From: Spinactinospora alkalitolerans | GTDB lineage: Bacteria; Actinomycetota; Actinomycetes; Streptosporangiales; Streptosporangiaceae | Direction: 5' to 3' | Assembly: GCF_013408795.1 (NCBI RefSeq) | Contig: NZ_JACCCC010000001.1 | Coordinates: 3,968,001-4,032,000, forward strand | DNA length: 64,000 bases | Part shown: one piece after another, positions 7,979 through 16,795 of the stretch | How positions within the stretch are numbered: position 1 is the first letter of the stretch | How the letters are laid out: every line of letters starts with the position of its first letter | The notes under the pieces: model-generated | Databases searched by the model: none | Told to the model about the DNA's origin: nothing | The model's input: the letters and a program-made list of their open reading frames with translations, nothing else | Position numbers and translations under genes: made by a program

Positions 7979-8329
7979 GTGGAGGCGTTCGGACCGGCGC
8001 TCGTCCTGCTCGCGGTCGCCGTGCTCGCGGTCGCCGGCGCGTACGGCGCCTCGGCCGCCGTCCGCCTGTCCTACGCGCCGGTCACGTGCGAGGCGTTCCT
8101 GTCGGGAACGCCGGTCACCGAGCACGCGGTGTCGCGCTACCACGTGCGGTGGTACGCGGTGACCATGCTGTTCCTCGCCTTCGACATGGAGATGGTCTTC
8201 ATGTACCCGTGGGTGCTCGTCGTCGGCGAAATGGGGGCGAAGGCCGTCGTCGAGATGTTCCTGTTCCTCGCCGTACTGGTCGCCGCGGTGGTCTACGCCT
8301 GGCGCGAGGGGGCGTTTCGGTGGACCTGA
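7979..8329 (+). CDS. nuoA: NADH-quinone oxidoreductase subunit A-like protein
   Basis: A 116-residue, three-helix membrane protein matching NuoA in length and layout. After the first helix comes YAPVTCEAFLSG, where NuoA has its conserved ECG motif, here changed to TCEAF. The second part, YAVTMLFLAFDMEMVFMYPW, keeps the diagnostic FD.E...YPW signature. The start is GTG at 7979 with GAGGAG six bases upstream. The frame upstream of it is not family-like. It is the first gene of the eight-gene operon and overlaps the next gene by 10 bases. NuoA normally sits beside NuoH at the quinone-site end of the membrane arm. Confidence 0.88.
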   Translation: MEAFGPALVLLAVAVLAVAGAYGASAAVRLSYAPVTCEAFLSGTPVTEHAVSRYHVRWYAVTMLFLAFDMEMVFMYPWVLVVGEMGAKAVVEMFLFLAVLVAAVVYAWREGAFRWT

Positions 8330-9657
8330 CGGGATGGCTGCTCCGCCGGGCGAGGCCCCGCCCGTTCGTCGTCACCGCCGTCGGCGGCACCCGGACCCGG
8401 CTGGCCGCGGAACGCGAGCTGCGCAGGCGCGCGTGGAGGCAGGCGCTCAGCCCGGCCGAGGCCGACGTGCTCCTGGTGTGCGGGCCGCGCGACCCGGAGC
8501 TGACCGAGGCCGTCGACCGCCTGTGGGACCAGATGCCGGGGCCGCGCGCCCGGGTCCGGGCGGTCGCGCGGGAGGACGTCGCCCGGGCACTCGACCAGGC
8601 GCGCGGCGCGCTCCTCGACGCCGCCGCCCAGCGCCGCGACGCGGCGGCCAGGCTCCGCCCCGCGCACACGCGCGAACCGGCGGCATCGGCGGGCTCCGGT
8701 GACCACGGTGAGCACGGCGGCCACGGCGACTCCCCCGATGGGGCACCCGATTCCCCCGATGAGGCGCCCGATGCCGACGGGCACTCCGGCCACGAAAACG
8801 ACGCCGAGCAGAGCGACCCCCGTGCCGACCACGACCGGAACGGCGGAGACACCGGACACGGCGGTCAGCACGAGGAGCACACCGGGCACGGCGGACACGG
8901 CGGGCACGGCGGCGGCATGGAGATGCCCGGCGGCCTGCCCATGGCCGACCGCGGTGCGGACCGCGACGGCCTCGCACTCGACCGGCTTCATCTCGCCCTC
9001 GGCCCGGCCCTGCCGGACTGGCCGGCCGGGCTGCGCGTGTCACTGACCGTCCAGGGCGACGTGGTCCAGGACGCCGAAGCCGCCGTCGTCGGCGCCGTCC
9101 CCGCGGACGCGCCGCGGTTCTGGAGCGAGCCGGTGCCGGACGAGGAGGACCGGCCGGACCGGCTCCGCACCGATGCGGCCGCCGCCCTGGACAGCCTGCA
9201 GCGGCTGCTGGCGGTCGCCGGCTGGCCGGACGCCTCCACCACGGCCCGCCGGCTGCGTGACGACCTGCTGGATGCGCGTCCGCAGGACACCTGGCGCGGG
9301 GCGTGCGCGCGCTGGGCGCGGACGGTGCGCCGATCTCGGACGCTGCGCTGGTCCACCGACGGACTCGGCCCGATCGCGCAGGCGGGACCGGCTGCGGTGC
9401 GGGGCGATGCGACGGCCCGGTGGAACCGGTGGCTCGACGCGGTCGACGCGGCCTCTGCGTCCCGCGCGGCGGATCCGCGCTTCCCCGCTCCGAGCGATCC
9501 GGGCGAGGGGCGGGGGGCTCAGGCGCGCGCCGTCCTGGACCTGCTGCCGTCGCTGCTGGTCGGACGGGAACTGGCTGCGGTGCGCCTCATCGTGGCGTCG
9601 CTGGACCCCGACCTGGAGGCCCTCGACGCGCACCGGGCGGAGGCCGGTCATGGGTGA
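8320..9657 (+). CDS. Degenerate NuoB/NuoD-like fusion with His-rich linker
   Basis: A 445-residue hydrophilic protein from GTG 8320. Residues 1-110 resemble NuoB (LTGWLLRRARPRPFVV, then SPAEADVLLVCG and LWDQMPGPRARVRAV in place of QMPEPKWVI), but none of the four cysteines that hold cluster N2 is present. Residues 127-205 form a low-complexity Gly/Asp/Glu linker with about a dozen histidines (for example HTGHGGHGGHGGG). From about 205, GGLPMADRGADRDGLALD and LGPALPDWPAGLRVSLTVQG resemble the NuoD start, and RWSTDGLGPI further on resembles part of its tail. The central NuoD domain is much reduced. It sits exactly where nuoB-D belong, overlapping nuoA by 10 bases and nuoH by 8. It may be a connecting plug or metal-binding subunit rather than an electron carrier. 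Homology is judged by eye. Confidence 0.75.
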   Translation: MDLTGWLLRRARPRPFVVTAVGGTRTRLAAERELRRRAWRQALSPAEADVLLVCGPRDPELTEAVDRLWDQMPGPRARVRAVAREDVARALDQARGALLDAAAQRRDAAARLRPAHTREPAASAGSGDHGEHGGHGDSPDGAPDSPDEAPDADGHSGHENDAEQSDPRADHDRNGGDTGHGGQHEEHTGHGGHGGHGGGMEMPGGLPMADRGADRDGLALDRLHLALGPALPDWPAGLRVSLTVQGDVVQDAEAAVVGAVPADAPRFWSEPVPDEEDRPDRLRTDAAAALDSLQRLLAVAGWPDASTTARRLRDDLLDARPQDTWRGACARWARTVRRSRTLRWSTDGLGPIAQAGPAAVRGDATARWNRWLDAVDAASASRAADPRFPAPSDPGEGRGAQARAVLDLLPSLLVGRELAAVRLIVASLDPDLEALDAHRAEAGHG

Positions 9658-10588
9658 GTCCGCGCAGTCCATGCCGCTGTGGGGGGTCGTGCTGCTCCCC
9701 GTCGCGCTGCTGCTCCTGGGCTACTGGGCGGCCGCGTGGTCGGCGGTCCTGACCGCTCGGGCCGCGGGCACACCCGCTCTGGGCGCACTGGCCGCGCCGG
9801 CCCGCGAGTCGGCGCGGCTCCTGGTGCAGCAGCGCCGGACCGTTCCCGGCGCCGACCCCCTGCTGTGGCGCGTCGGCGGCGCCGTCGTGCCGGTCGCCGC
9901 GGTGCTGGCCGTCCTGGTGGTTCCGGTCGCGGGCCGCGCGGCCGGCGACCTGTCGGTCGGCGTCGTCTGGTTCAACGCCATGGAGGTCCTGATCTGGGCC
10001 GCGGTGTGGACGGTCGGATGGGGCGCCAACTCGGTGTGGGGGCTGGTGGGCGCCTACCGGTTCCTCGCCCAGGGGCTGGCCTACGAACTCCCGCACATGT
10101 TCGCGCTGATCACCGCCGCGCTGGGGGCCGGATCGCTGCGGGTGAGCGACATCGCCGCCGCGCAGGGCGGGCTGTGGTTCGCCGTGCTGATGCCCGTGGC
10201 CTTCGGCGTGTACCTGGTGTCGTCGCTGGCCATGGCCTACTGGGGGCCGTTCGACCAGGCCGTGGGGCGCGACCTGTCCGGCGGGGCCGCGGCGGAGCTT
10301 TCGGGCGTGGATCGCCTGGTGTTCTGCGTCGGCCGATATCTGATGCTCGCCGCGGCCGCGGCCATGGCCGTCCCGCTGTTCCTCGGCGGCGGCGCGGGCC
10401 CGCTGCTGCCCGAATGGGCGTGGTCGGTGGTCAAGACGGCCGCGGTGCTGGCGCTGCTGGTGTGGCTGGGCCACCGGCTGCCGACCGTGCGCATGGACCG
10501 CTTCACCGAGGTCGGGTGGGTGGTCCTGGTGCCGTTGACGCTGCTGCAGGCGCTCGTGGTCGCGATTTTCGTACTGGTCGGTTGGTAG
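9650..10588 (+). CDS. nuoH: NuoH-like membrane subunit with altered quinone-site motif
   Basis: A 312-residue protein with about eight helices. GAYRFLAQGLAYELPHMFAL matches the conserved NuoH helix/loop that usually reads R..AQ..SYE, and RMDRFTEVGW near the end matches the usual RYDQL...W region. The family's acidic loop next to the quinone chamber (RAPFDLPEAE.EL) is here WGPFDQAVGRDL and then AAAELSG, so most of the acidic residues are missing. Start ATG 9650 lies inside the end of the previous gene. In complex I this subunit links the quinone site to the proton-pumping subunits. The substitutions suggest a different coupling reaction. Confidence 0.88.
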   Translation: MGESAQSMPLWGVVLLPVALLLLGYWAAAWSAVLTARAAGTPALGALAAPARESARLLVQQRRTVPGADPLLWRVGGAVVPVAAVLAVLVVPVAGRAAGDLSVGVVWFNAMEVLIWAAVWTVGWGANSVWGLVGAYRFLAQGLAYELPHMFALITAALGAGSLRVSDIAAAQGGLWFAVLMPVAFGVYLVSSLAMAYWGPFDQAVGRDLSGGAAAELSGVDRLVFCVGRYLMLAAAAAMAVPLFLGGGAGPLLPEWAWSVVKTAAVLALLVWLGHRLPTVRMDRFTEVGWVVLVPLTLLQALVVAIFVLVGW

Positions 10589-10600
10589 AGGAGGCCGGAG

Positions 10601-11164
10601 ATGGTGCAGACGGTCGTGTTCGCGATCTGCGCGGTGGCGTCGGTGGCCGCCGGCGTCGCGGTGTTCCGGGTCGACTCCATGGCGAGGGCGACGCTCGCGC
10701 TGCTCGCCTCCTTCGTGTTCGCGGCGGTCACCCTCCTGCTGCTGGAGCTGTCCTACCTGGGGATCCTGGTCGTCCTCATGATGGTCATGGAAATGATGAT
10801 CATGGTCGTCTTCATGGTCATGTACATGATGAACCCGGCCGGGCTGATGCCGATGACCATGGTGCACAACAACCGGGGCGCCCTGGCGATCTCGATCGGC
10901 GTCTTCGTCGCCCTGGCGGCGGGCATCCTGCTCCTCCCGTGGCCGACGCCGGGCCCGCCGGCGCCCGGCGACCCGACGAGAGATCTGGCCGAGGCGATCA
11001 TGGGCTCGAAGATGCTCGTCATGATGGTCATCGGCATGGTGCTGTTCGCGACGATGGTGGCCGCGACCGTCCTGGCCACCGACCGCGGCCGCTACGACCG
11101 CTACGGCGACGACCTGCGCCGCCGCGAGCCCGACGACCCGATCCGGGGCGGTGTGGGCCGATGA
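10601..11164 (+). CDS. nuoJ: NuoJ-like membrane subunit, methionine-rich
   Basis: A 187-residue five-helix protein in the NuoJ position, with a GGAG ribosome site just before ATG 10601. The third helix, which in NuoJ carries the YVGAVMVLFLF pi-bulge motif, reads YLGILVVLMMVMEMMIMVV and is strikingly rich in methionine, with a single buried Glu. The tail is charged. The stop overlaps the nuoK start (ATGA). NuoJ helix 3 takes part in the conformational coupling of complex I. Confidence 0.88.
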   Translation: MVQTVVFAICAVASVAAGVAVFRVDSMARATLALLASFVFAAVTLLLLELSYLGILVVLMMVMEMMIMVVFMVMYMMNPAGLMPMTMVHNNRGALAISIGVFVALAAGILLLPWPTPGPPAPGDPTRDLAEAIMGSKMLVMMVIGMVLFATMVAATVLATDRGRYDRYGDDLRRREPDDPIRGGVGR

Positions 11165-11466
11165 GTCTTGAGCTGTTCCTGCTGCTGGCCGCGGCGCTGC
11201 TGGCCGTCGGCCTGTACGGGGCGCTGAGCCAGCAGTCGATCGTGATGATCATGATGGGGCTGGAGCTGATGATCAACGCGGTGATCGTCGCCGCGGCCGC
11301 CTTCTGGTTCTACACCTCGGCCGACCGCCCCGACGGCCAGGTCCTGGTCCTGGTCGCGGTGGCCGCCATGGCGGTGGAGATGGCCATGGGCTTCGCCGTG
11401 ACGACCGCGATCTTCCGGGCCCGCGACGTCGACATGGTCGACTCGGCCGCGGACCTGAAGGACTGA
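11161..11466 (+). CDS. nuoK: NuoK-like (MrpC-like) membrane subunit
   Basis: A 101-residue three-helix protein of normal NuoK length. Both buried glutamates needed for proton transfer are kept: Glu in MMGLELMINAV (helix 2) and Glu in AVEMAMGFAV (helix 3). Translation is coupled to nuoJ through ATGA, and nuoL follows after six bases. MrpC of Na+/H+ antiporters has the same fold, so by itself this gene does not tell complex I from an antiporter. Confidence 0.9.
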   Translation: MSLELFLLLAAALLAVGLYGALSQQSIVMIMMGLELMINAVIVAAAAFWFYTSADRPDGQVLVLVAVAAMAVEMAMGFAVTTAIFRARDVDMVDSAADLKD

Positions 11467-11472
11467 GGGCCC

Positions 11473-13350
11473 ATGGCGCTGCTGCTCTGGCTCCTGGTGG
11501 GGCTGCCCGCGGCCACCGGCCTCGCCCTGCTGGCGGCGGGCCGCCGGGCCGACCGGATCGCCGCGCCGCTGGCCGTGGGCGCGGCCGCCGCCGCTGTGGG
11601 GCTCGGTGCCGCCGCAGCGGTCATGCGCCCGAGCGTCTCGACTCCGATGCTGCCCGGGGTGCCCGCGGGCCTCGCGGTCGACGGGCTCTCGGCGGTCATG
11701 GTCGTGGTGGTTCCTGGGATCCTGCTCGCCGTGGCGCTGTTCGCGGCCGGCGACATCGGCGCCGGCCAGGCGCGGGCGCGCTTCCACGGGCTGCTGCTGG
11801 TCTTCGCCGCGGCGATGCTGGTCACGGTCACCGCCACCGACCTGCTCGCGCTGCTCGCCGGCTGGGAGGTGATGGGGGCGACGTCCTATGCCCTCATCGC
11901 CTACTGGTGGAGCGATCGGGCGCGGGTGCGGTCGGCGACGCTGGCGTTCGTGACCACGCGCGCCGCCGATCTCGGCCTCTACCTCGCGGCCGGCGCGGCC
12001 CTCGCGGGCGGCGCCGCGGCCCTGGACATCGCCGCGCTGCCCGACCTCAGCGGCGCGTGGCGCGGCATCGCCGTCGCCGGTCTGGTCGTCGCGGCACTGG
12101 GCAAGTCCGCGCAGCTCCCGTTCAGCTTCTGGCTGTCGCATGCCATGGCGGGGCCGAGCCCGGTCTCGGCGATGCTGCACTCGGCCACGATGGTCGCGGC
12201 AGGCGGCTACCTGCTGCTGCGGGTGCGGCCCTCGCTGGAGGCGGTCGCCTGGGCGGGCCCGGCCGTGGCCTGGATCGGAGTACTCACCGCGCTCGTGCTG
12301 GGCGTGGTCGCCCTCGCCCAGTCCGACCTCAAGCAACTGCTGGCCGCCTCGACCTGCTCCCAGATCGGCTTCATCGTGCTCGCCGCGGGAGCCGGCGCGA
12401 TCGCGGGCGGAACGCTGCAGTTCACCGCGCACGCCACCGTCAAGAGCCTGCTGTTCCTCGCCGCCGGGGCGTGGCTGGCGGCGCTGGGCACCGAGCACCT
12501 CGCGGATCTGCGGGGAGCGGCCCGCCGGTACCCGCTGGTCGGCGCGGCGTTCTCGGTCGGCGCGCTGACCCTGGGCGGACTGCCGCCGCTGTCGATCTGG
12601 GTGGCCAAGGACGAGATTCTGGCCGCCGCCCTGGCCCGGTCGCCCGTGCTCTACGCCGTGGGACTGGCGGCCGCGGCCGTCAGCGCCGCCTACGCGGCGA
12701 AGGCGCTGTTCACGGTCTGGGCACGCCCCGCTGCGGGACCGGCCGCCGAAGGGGCCGGGCCGGGCCCCGCCGGGCTGTCGCCGCTGCACCGGCTGCCCCT
12801 GCCGGTCCTCGCCGCCGGGGCGGTGGGGCTCGCTGCGCTCGCGCTGCCGCCGGTGGCCTCGTGGTGGCGCCGGGTGCTCGGCGCCTCAGCCGAGCACGGC
12901 CCGGCCGCCTGGGAGACGGCGCTGTCGGCCGCGGTGAGCGTCGCGGTGGTCGCGGCCGTCGGGTGGGCGCTTCGGCGCCCCGCCGCCGAGCGCCCGAGCG
13001 CGTCCGGCTCCGCGGCCCGGTGGGTGGGCGGCTGGCTGTGGCTGGAGCGGGTCGCGCTCGGCGGCGTCGCCGCTCCCACCATGGCGCTGGCGCGCGGCCT
13101 CGCCGCGTTCGACGACCGGGTCGTCGCCGGTGCGGTCCGCTCGGGCGCGGCGGGCGGCGTGCGGCTGGCCCTGTTGACCGATGCGCGCACCGAGGCCGGT
13201 GTGGAGGGCGCGGTGCGGGCGGTGGCCGCCGGCGCGCGCGCCCTGGGCGGGTGGGCCCGGCGCCCGCAGACCGGGCTGCTGCACCAGTACTACGCCCAGG
13301 CCGTCGTCGCCCTGGCCGTTCTCGCCGCCGTCTTCATCCTGATGAGGTGA
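11473..13350 (+). CDS. nuoL: NuoL-like antiporter-type subunit
   Basis: A 625-residue protein with at least 14 helices. The channel residues are recognisable: Glu in LLAGWEVMGATSYALIAYWW, the Lys helix in LGKSAQLPFSFWLSHAMAG with SPVSAMLHSATMV, and QSDLKQLLAASTCSQIGF. The C-terminal part runs past the antiporter core with lateral-helix-like sequence and ends in further membrane segments, as in NuoL. GAGGG lies before ATG 11473. It stands next to nuoK and three bases before nuoM. Likely role: proton or sodium translocation at the distal end of the membrane arm. Confidence 0.93.
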   Translation: MALLLWLLVGLPAATGLALLAAGRRADRIAAPLAVGAAAAAVGLGAAAAVMRPSVSTPMLPGVPAGLAVDGLSAVMVVVVPGILLAVALFAAGDIGAGQARARFHGLLLVFAAAMLVTVTATDLLALLAGWEVMGATSYALIAYWWSDRARVRSATLAFVTTRAADLGLYLAAGAALAGGAAALDIAALPDLSGAWRGIAVAGLVVAALGKSAQLPFSFWLSHAMAGPSPVSAMLHSATMVAAGGYLLLRVRPSLEAVAWAGPAVAWIGVLTALVLGVVALAQSDLKQLLAASTCSQIGFIVLAAGAGAIAGGTLQFTAHATVKSLLFLAAGAWLAALGTEHLADLRGAARRYPLVGAAFSVGALTLGGLPPLSIWVAKDEILAAALARSPVLYAVGLAAAAVSAAYAAKALFTVWARPAAGPAAEGAGPGPAGLSPLHRLPLPVLAAGAVGLAALALPPVASWWRRVLGASAEHGPAAWETALSAAVSVAVVAAVGWALRRPAAERPSASGSAARWVGGWLWLERVALGGVAAPTMALARGLAAFDDRVVAGAVRSGAAGGVRLALLTDARTEAGVEGAVRAVAAGARALGGWARRPQTGLLHQYYAQAVVALAVLAAVFILMR

Positions 13351-13352
13351 CC

Positions 13353-14855
13353 GTGCTCTCCGTCGTGGTGTTCCTGCCCCTGGCCGCGGCGGCGCTGCTG
13401 CTGGCGCTGCCCCGCCTGCCCGACCGCGCCGCCGCCTGGACGTGGGTCGCGGTGGCCGCGGTCGACTTCGCCCTCGTGGTCGCGATGTGGATCGGCTACG
13501 AGAACGGCACCGGCGTGACCGGCGGGATCGCCTATGAGACGCACCTGCGCTGGATCCCCAGCGTCGGATCGGGCTACCACGTCGGGGTGGACGGGCTGTC
13601 GCTGCCGCTGGTGGCGATGACGGCGCTGCTGTTCCTCGCGGGCGCGATCCACTCGCTGCGGGAACGGCGCAGGGTCCGGGCCTACGTCGTGCTGTTCCTG
13701 TTCCTGCAGACGGTGTCGCTGGGCCTGTTCACCGCCCTGGACCTGATCCTGTTCTTCGTCTTCTTCGACCTGTCCATCGTCGGCATGTACTTCGTCATCG
13801 CCGGCTGGGGGCACGGCGACGCCGTCCGCTCGGCGCTGCAGTTCTTCCTCTACACCTTCGTCGGTTCGCTCGCGCTGCTGCTGGGCTTCATCGGCCTCTA
13901 CCTCGCCGCCGACCCGCGCACCTTCGACATGGTGGAGCTGGCGCGGCAGACCCCGCTGGACGGGCGCGCGCTCGCGGGCGCGCTGGTGCTGCTGGCGATC
14001 AGCGTGGGGCTGGCCGTCAAGACCCCCACGGTGCCCTTCCACACCTGGCTGCCGCCGGCCCACACCGACGCGCCGGCGGTCGGCTCGGCGATCCTGGCCG
14101 GGGTGCTGCTGAAGATGGGCACCTACGGGTTCGTCCGCATCGCCATGCCGATCCTGCCCGAGGCCTGGCGCAGCCACGCCATGGTGTTCGTGGTCGTCGG
14201 GGTGGTCTCGGTACTCTACGGCGCGCTGGTGGCGCTGGCCCAGACCGACTTCAAGCGGATGGTCGCCTACACCTCGGTCAACCACATGGGCTACATCATC
14301 CTGGGCCTCGGCGCCGCCGGGATGGCCGCGGGCGCCGATGTCCAGGCCGGGACGCTGGCCGTGACCGGCGCGGTCACCCAGATGGTCGCCCACGGGCTGC
14401 TCACCGGTTCGCTGTTCCTCATCGCCGGGGTGCTGTACGCGCGCGGCGGCACCTACGACATGGCCTCCTACGGCGGCCTGGCAGGCACCATGCCGAAGTT
14501 CGCGCTGCTCACCGCCACCGCGGCGTTCGGCTCGCTCGGGCTCCCCGGGCTCGCCGGCTTCATCGCCGAGTTCCAGATCTTCACCGGAAGCCTGGCCTCG
14601 GCGCCGGTCCCCACAGCGCTGGCCTTCCTCGGCATCCTCATCACCGCCGCGCTGTACCTGCGCGCGCTGCAACGCGTCCTCCTGGGCCGGCGCACCGGGC
14701 CGGCCTCCGACCGGTTCGCGGACCTGTCGGCTCCCGAGGCGTTCTCGATCGCCCCGCTGGTCGTGCTCGCCGTCGTCATCGGCGTCCTGCCGAGGTTCCT
14801 GCTGGACGTCATCGAGCCCGCCGCCCGCACCGTGGTCACGCTGGTGGCGCCGTGA
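13353..14855 (+). CDS. nuoM: NuoM-like antiporter-type subunit
   Basis: A 500-residue protein from GTG 13353, preceded by GAGGTG. The Lys helix (AVKTPTVPFHTWLPPAHTDA) and the second Lys region (QTDFKRMVAYTSVNHMGY) are intact. The essential Glu of NuoM, in the stretch that in E. coli reads FFFFEMMLVPMYF, is Asp here (FVFFDLSIVGMYF). The stop overlaps the nuoN start. It is one of the three antiporter-like pumps of the arm. Confidence 0.92.
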   Translation: MLSVVVFLPLAAAALLLALPRLPDRAAAWTWVAVAAVDFALVVAMWIGYENGTGVTGGIAYETHLRWIPSVGSGYHVGVDGLSLPLVAMTALLFLAGAIHSLRERRRVRAYVVLFLFLQTVSLGLFTALDLILFFVFFDLSIVGMYFVIAGWGHGDAVRSALQFFLYTFVGSLALLLGFIGLYLAADPRTFDMVELARQTPLDGRALAGALVLLAISVGLAVKTPTVPFHTWLPPAHTDAPAVGSAILAGVLLKMGTYGFVRIAMPILPEAWRSHAMVFVVVGVVSVLYGALVALAQTDFKRMVAYTSVNHMGYIILGLGAAGMAAGADVQAGTLAVTGAVTQMVAHGLLTGSLFLIAGVLYARGGTYDMASYGGLAGTMPKFALLTATAAFGSLGLPGLAGFIAEFQIFTGSLASAPVPTALAFLGILITAALYLRALQRVLLGRRTGPASDRFADLSAPEAFSIAPLVVLAVVIGVLPRFLLDVIEPAARTVVTLVAP

Positions 14856-16300
14856 ACGGCATGAGCGGCGTGGAGCCCGGCGCGCTGCTACCCGAGATCG
14901 CGCTCGCGGTCGGCGCGGTCGCCGCCCTGCTCACGGGCAGTTGGACGCCGCGCCGGCGCCAGTGGGTCACGCGCTGGATCGCGGTCGCGGCCACGGCGGC
15001 CGCGGTGGCCGCCGCGGCCGCGGCCATGGCCCGGCCCGCAGAGGTCACCGCGACCGGCGGCTACGCGCTCGACCTCGGCACGCACCTGGCCCGGCTGGTG
15101 GTCGCGGCCGGAACCCTGGTCACGGCGCTGATCGCCGCCGACCACGTGGCGGGGCACCGGCGCGAGAGCGAGTTCCACGTCCTGCTGCTGCTCGGCGCGC
15201 TCGGCACCGTCGTCATGGCCGGGGCGAGCGACCTGCTGGTGCTGACGGCCGGCTACCTGCTGGCCAGCATCCCGATCTACGCCCTGGTCGGCTTCGGCAA
15301 GGACGCCCGCGGCACCGAGGCCGCGCTGAAGTACTACCTCATGGGCGCGCTGTCCGGCGTGCTGCTGCTGTCCGGTGTCACGGTCGTGTTCGGCGCGGGC
15401 GGGGCGACCGACTACGCGACGCTCGCCGAAACGCTGCCCGCCGCGCCTTCGAGCGCCGTGGCGGTGGGGACGGTCGCCCTGCTCGCAGGGCTGCTGTTCA
15501 AGTCCGGCGCGGTGCCCGCGCACTTCTGGATCCCCGACGCCACCCAGGGCGCGCCCTCCCCCGTGGCGGCCTTCATCACCACGGTGCCCAAGATCGGCGC
15601 GCTCGTGGCCGTCTACCGGTTCGGTGGCCAGGCGCTGGCCGGTGCGGCCGTGGACTGGCCGCTGTTCGCCGCCGTGCTGGCCGCGGCCAGCATGACGCTG
15701 GGCAACCTGGCCGCGTTCTTCCAGGACGACGTCCGCCGCCTGCTCGCCTACTCCACCATCAGCCAGATCGGCTACCTGCTCATGGCGGTGGCCGCGGCCC
15801 GCGCCGCCGAGTCGGCGCTGCCGAGCCTGCTGTTCTACCTGGCCGCCTACACCGTGACCAACCTCGGCGCCTTCGCCGTGGTGTGCGCGCTGCCGCGGGC
15901 GCGCGCGATCGCCGACTACATCGGGCTGCTGCGCCGCCGCCCCCGGATGGCGCTCAGCCTGATCGTCTGCCTGCTGGGCCTGGTCGGCACGCCGCCGACC
16001 GCGGTGTTCATCGGAAAGCTGACGGTGTTCACCGCGGCGCTGGACGCCGGGCTCGGCTGGCTGGTCGTGGTCGCCGCGGTCAACACCGTGGCCAGCCTCT
16101 TCTACTACCTGCGCTGGATCCTGCCCGTCTTCCGGGCCGCCCCCGCCCGCGAAGGAGCGGACGGCGCCGCGGAGCCGTCGGGGGACGTCGCCCGCTGGAG
16201 CGCCGGCATCGCCGTCACGGCGGCCGCGGCGTCACTGGGCCTGGGCGTGGCCTCCTCCCCCGTCCTCGGCCTCCTGCAGTCCGGCGCCCTCCTCCCCTGA
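14852..16300 (+). CDS. nuoN: NuoN-like antiporter-type subunit
   Basis: A 482-residue protein starting at GTG 14852 (overlapping the nuoM stop) or ATG 14861. Lys-helix signatures are [20 protein letters not shown] and [20 protein letters not shown]. The conserved helix-5 Glu expected in GLELMSLPLYAL appears replaced ([17 protein letters not shown]). It ends the operon. No strong terminator follows within the next 100 bp. Confidence 0.92.
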   Translation: MNGMSGVEPGALLPEIALAVGAVAALLTGSWTPRRRQWVTRWIAVAATAAAVAAAAAAMARPAEVTATGGYALDLGTHLARLVVAAGTLVTALIAADHVAGHRRESEFHVLLLLGALGTVVMAGASDLLVLTAGYLLASIPIYALVGFGKDARGTEAALKYYLMGALSGVLLLSGVTVVFGAGGATDYATLAETLPAAPSSAVAVGTVALLAGLLFKSGAVPAHFWIPDATQGAPSPVAAFITTVPKIGALVAVYRFGGQALAGAAVDWPLFAAVLAAASMTLGNLAAFFQDDVRRLLAYSTISQIGYLLMAVAAARAAESALPSLLFYLAAYTVTNLGAFAVVCALPRARAIADYIGLLRRRPRMALSLIVCLLGLVGTPPTAVFIGKLTVFTAALDAGLGWLVVVAAVNTVASLFYYLRWILPVFRAAPAREGADGAAEPSGDVARWSAGIAVTAAAASLGLGVASSPVLGLLQSGALLP

Positions 16301-16438
16301 CCCCGGCCCTTCTCGATACGGGGAAGGACGTACCCGGCCGGCGCGGCAGCCGGAAGCCCGCGGTACGCCGCACGGCCGGCCCTCCGACCATCTACCCTCA
16401 CCCTGAGAGACCGTCCTACTACAGCAAGCGGGGTCCGT

Positions 16439-16795
16439 GTGCGCAGCTTCTGGGAGTCCGCCGTCCCCTCACCCGAGACCATGCGCCGGTACCGCGAGCA
16501 AGGCTGGTGGCGCGACACCACCTACTCCGACGATCTCCGCGAGGCCGCCGCCGAGGATCCGGACGGCACCGCACTGCTGACCTGGCGCCAGAGCCAGAAC
16601 CGGCTGATCCGGTTGACCTTCGCGGAATTCGACGCCCGCGCCGACGCCGTGGCCGCGGCGCTGGGCGATCTGGGCGTCCGCCGTGGTGATGTCGACACCG
16701 GGGAGAAGCTCGCCACCGAATTCGGGAGCGAATTGCGAATACACGGATTGTCTTTACCCTGCCGACCACAGGGAAAACCGCAACATCCCAGGTGA
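16439..16795 (+). pseudogene. 5' remnant of an acyl-CoA synthetase (AMP-ligase)
   Basis: A GTG at 16439 opens a frame whose first 85 residues look like the beginning of a fatty-acid/cyclohexanecarboxylate CoA ligase (MRRYREQGWWRDTTYSDDLR, then LTFAEFDARADAVAAALGDL and GVRRGDV). At about 16694 similarity stops, base composition drops, and 33 unrelated residues (EFGSELRIHGLSL) lead to a stop. The normal protein is over 500 residues, so the rest has been deleted or replaced. Confidence 0.7.

Noticed and set aside
11907-13352. Long plus-strand frame running upstream of nuoM through nuoL
   Set aside because: Only the part from 13353 has NuoM similarity. The upstream part is an out-of-phase reading of nuoL.
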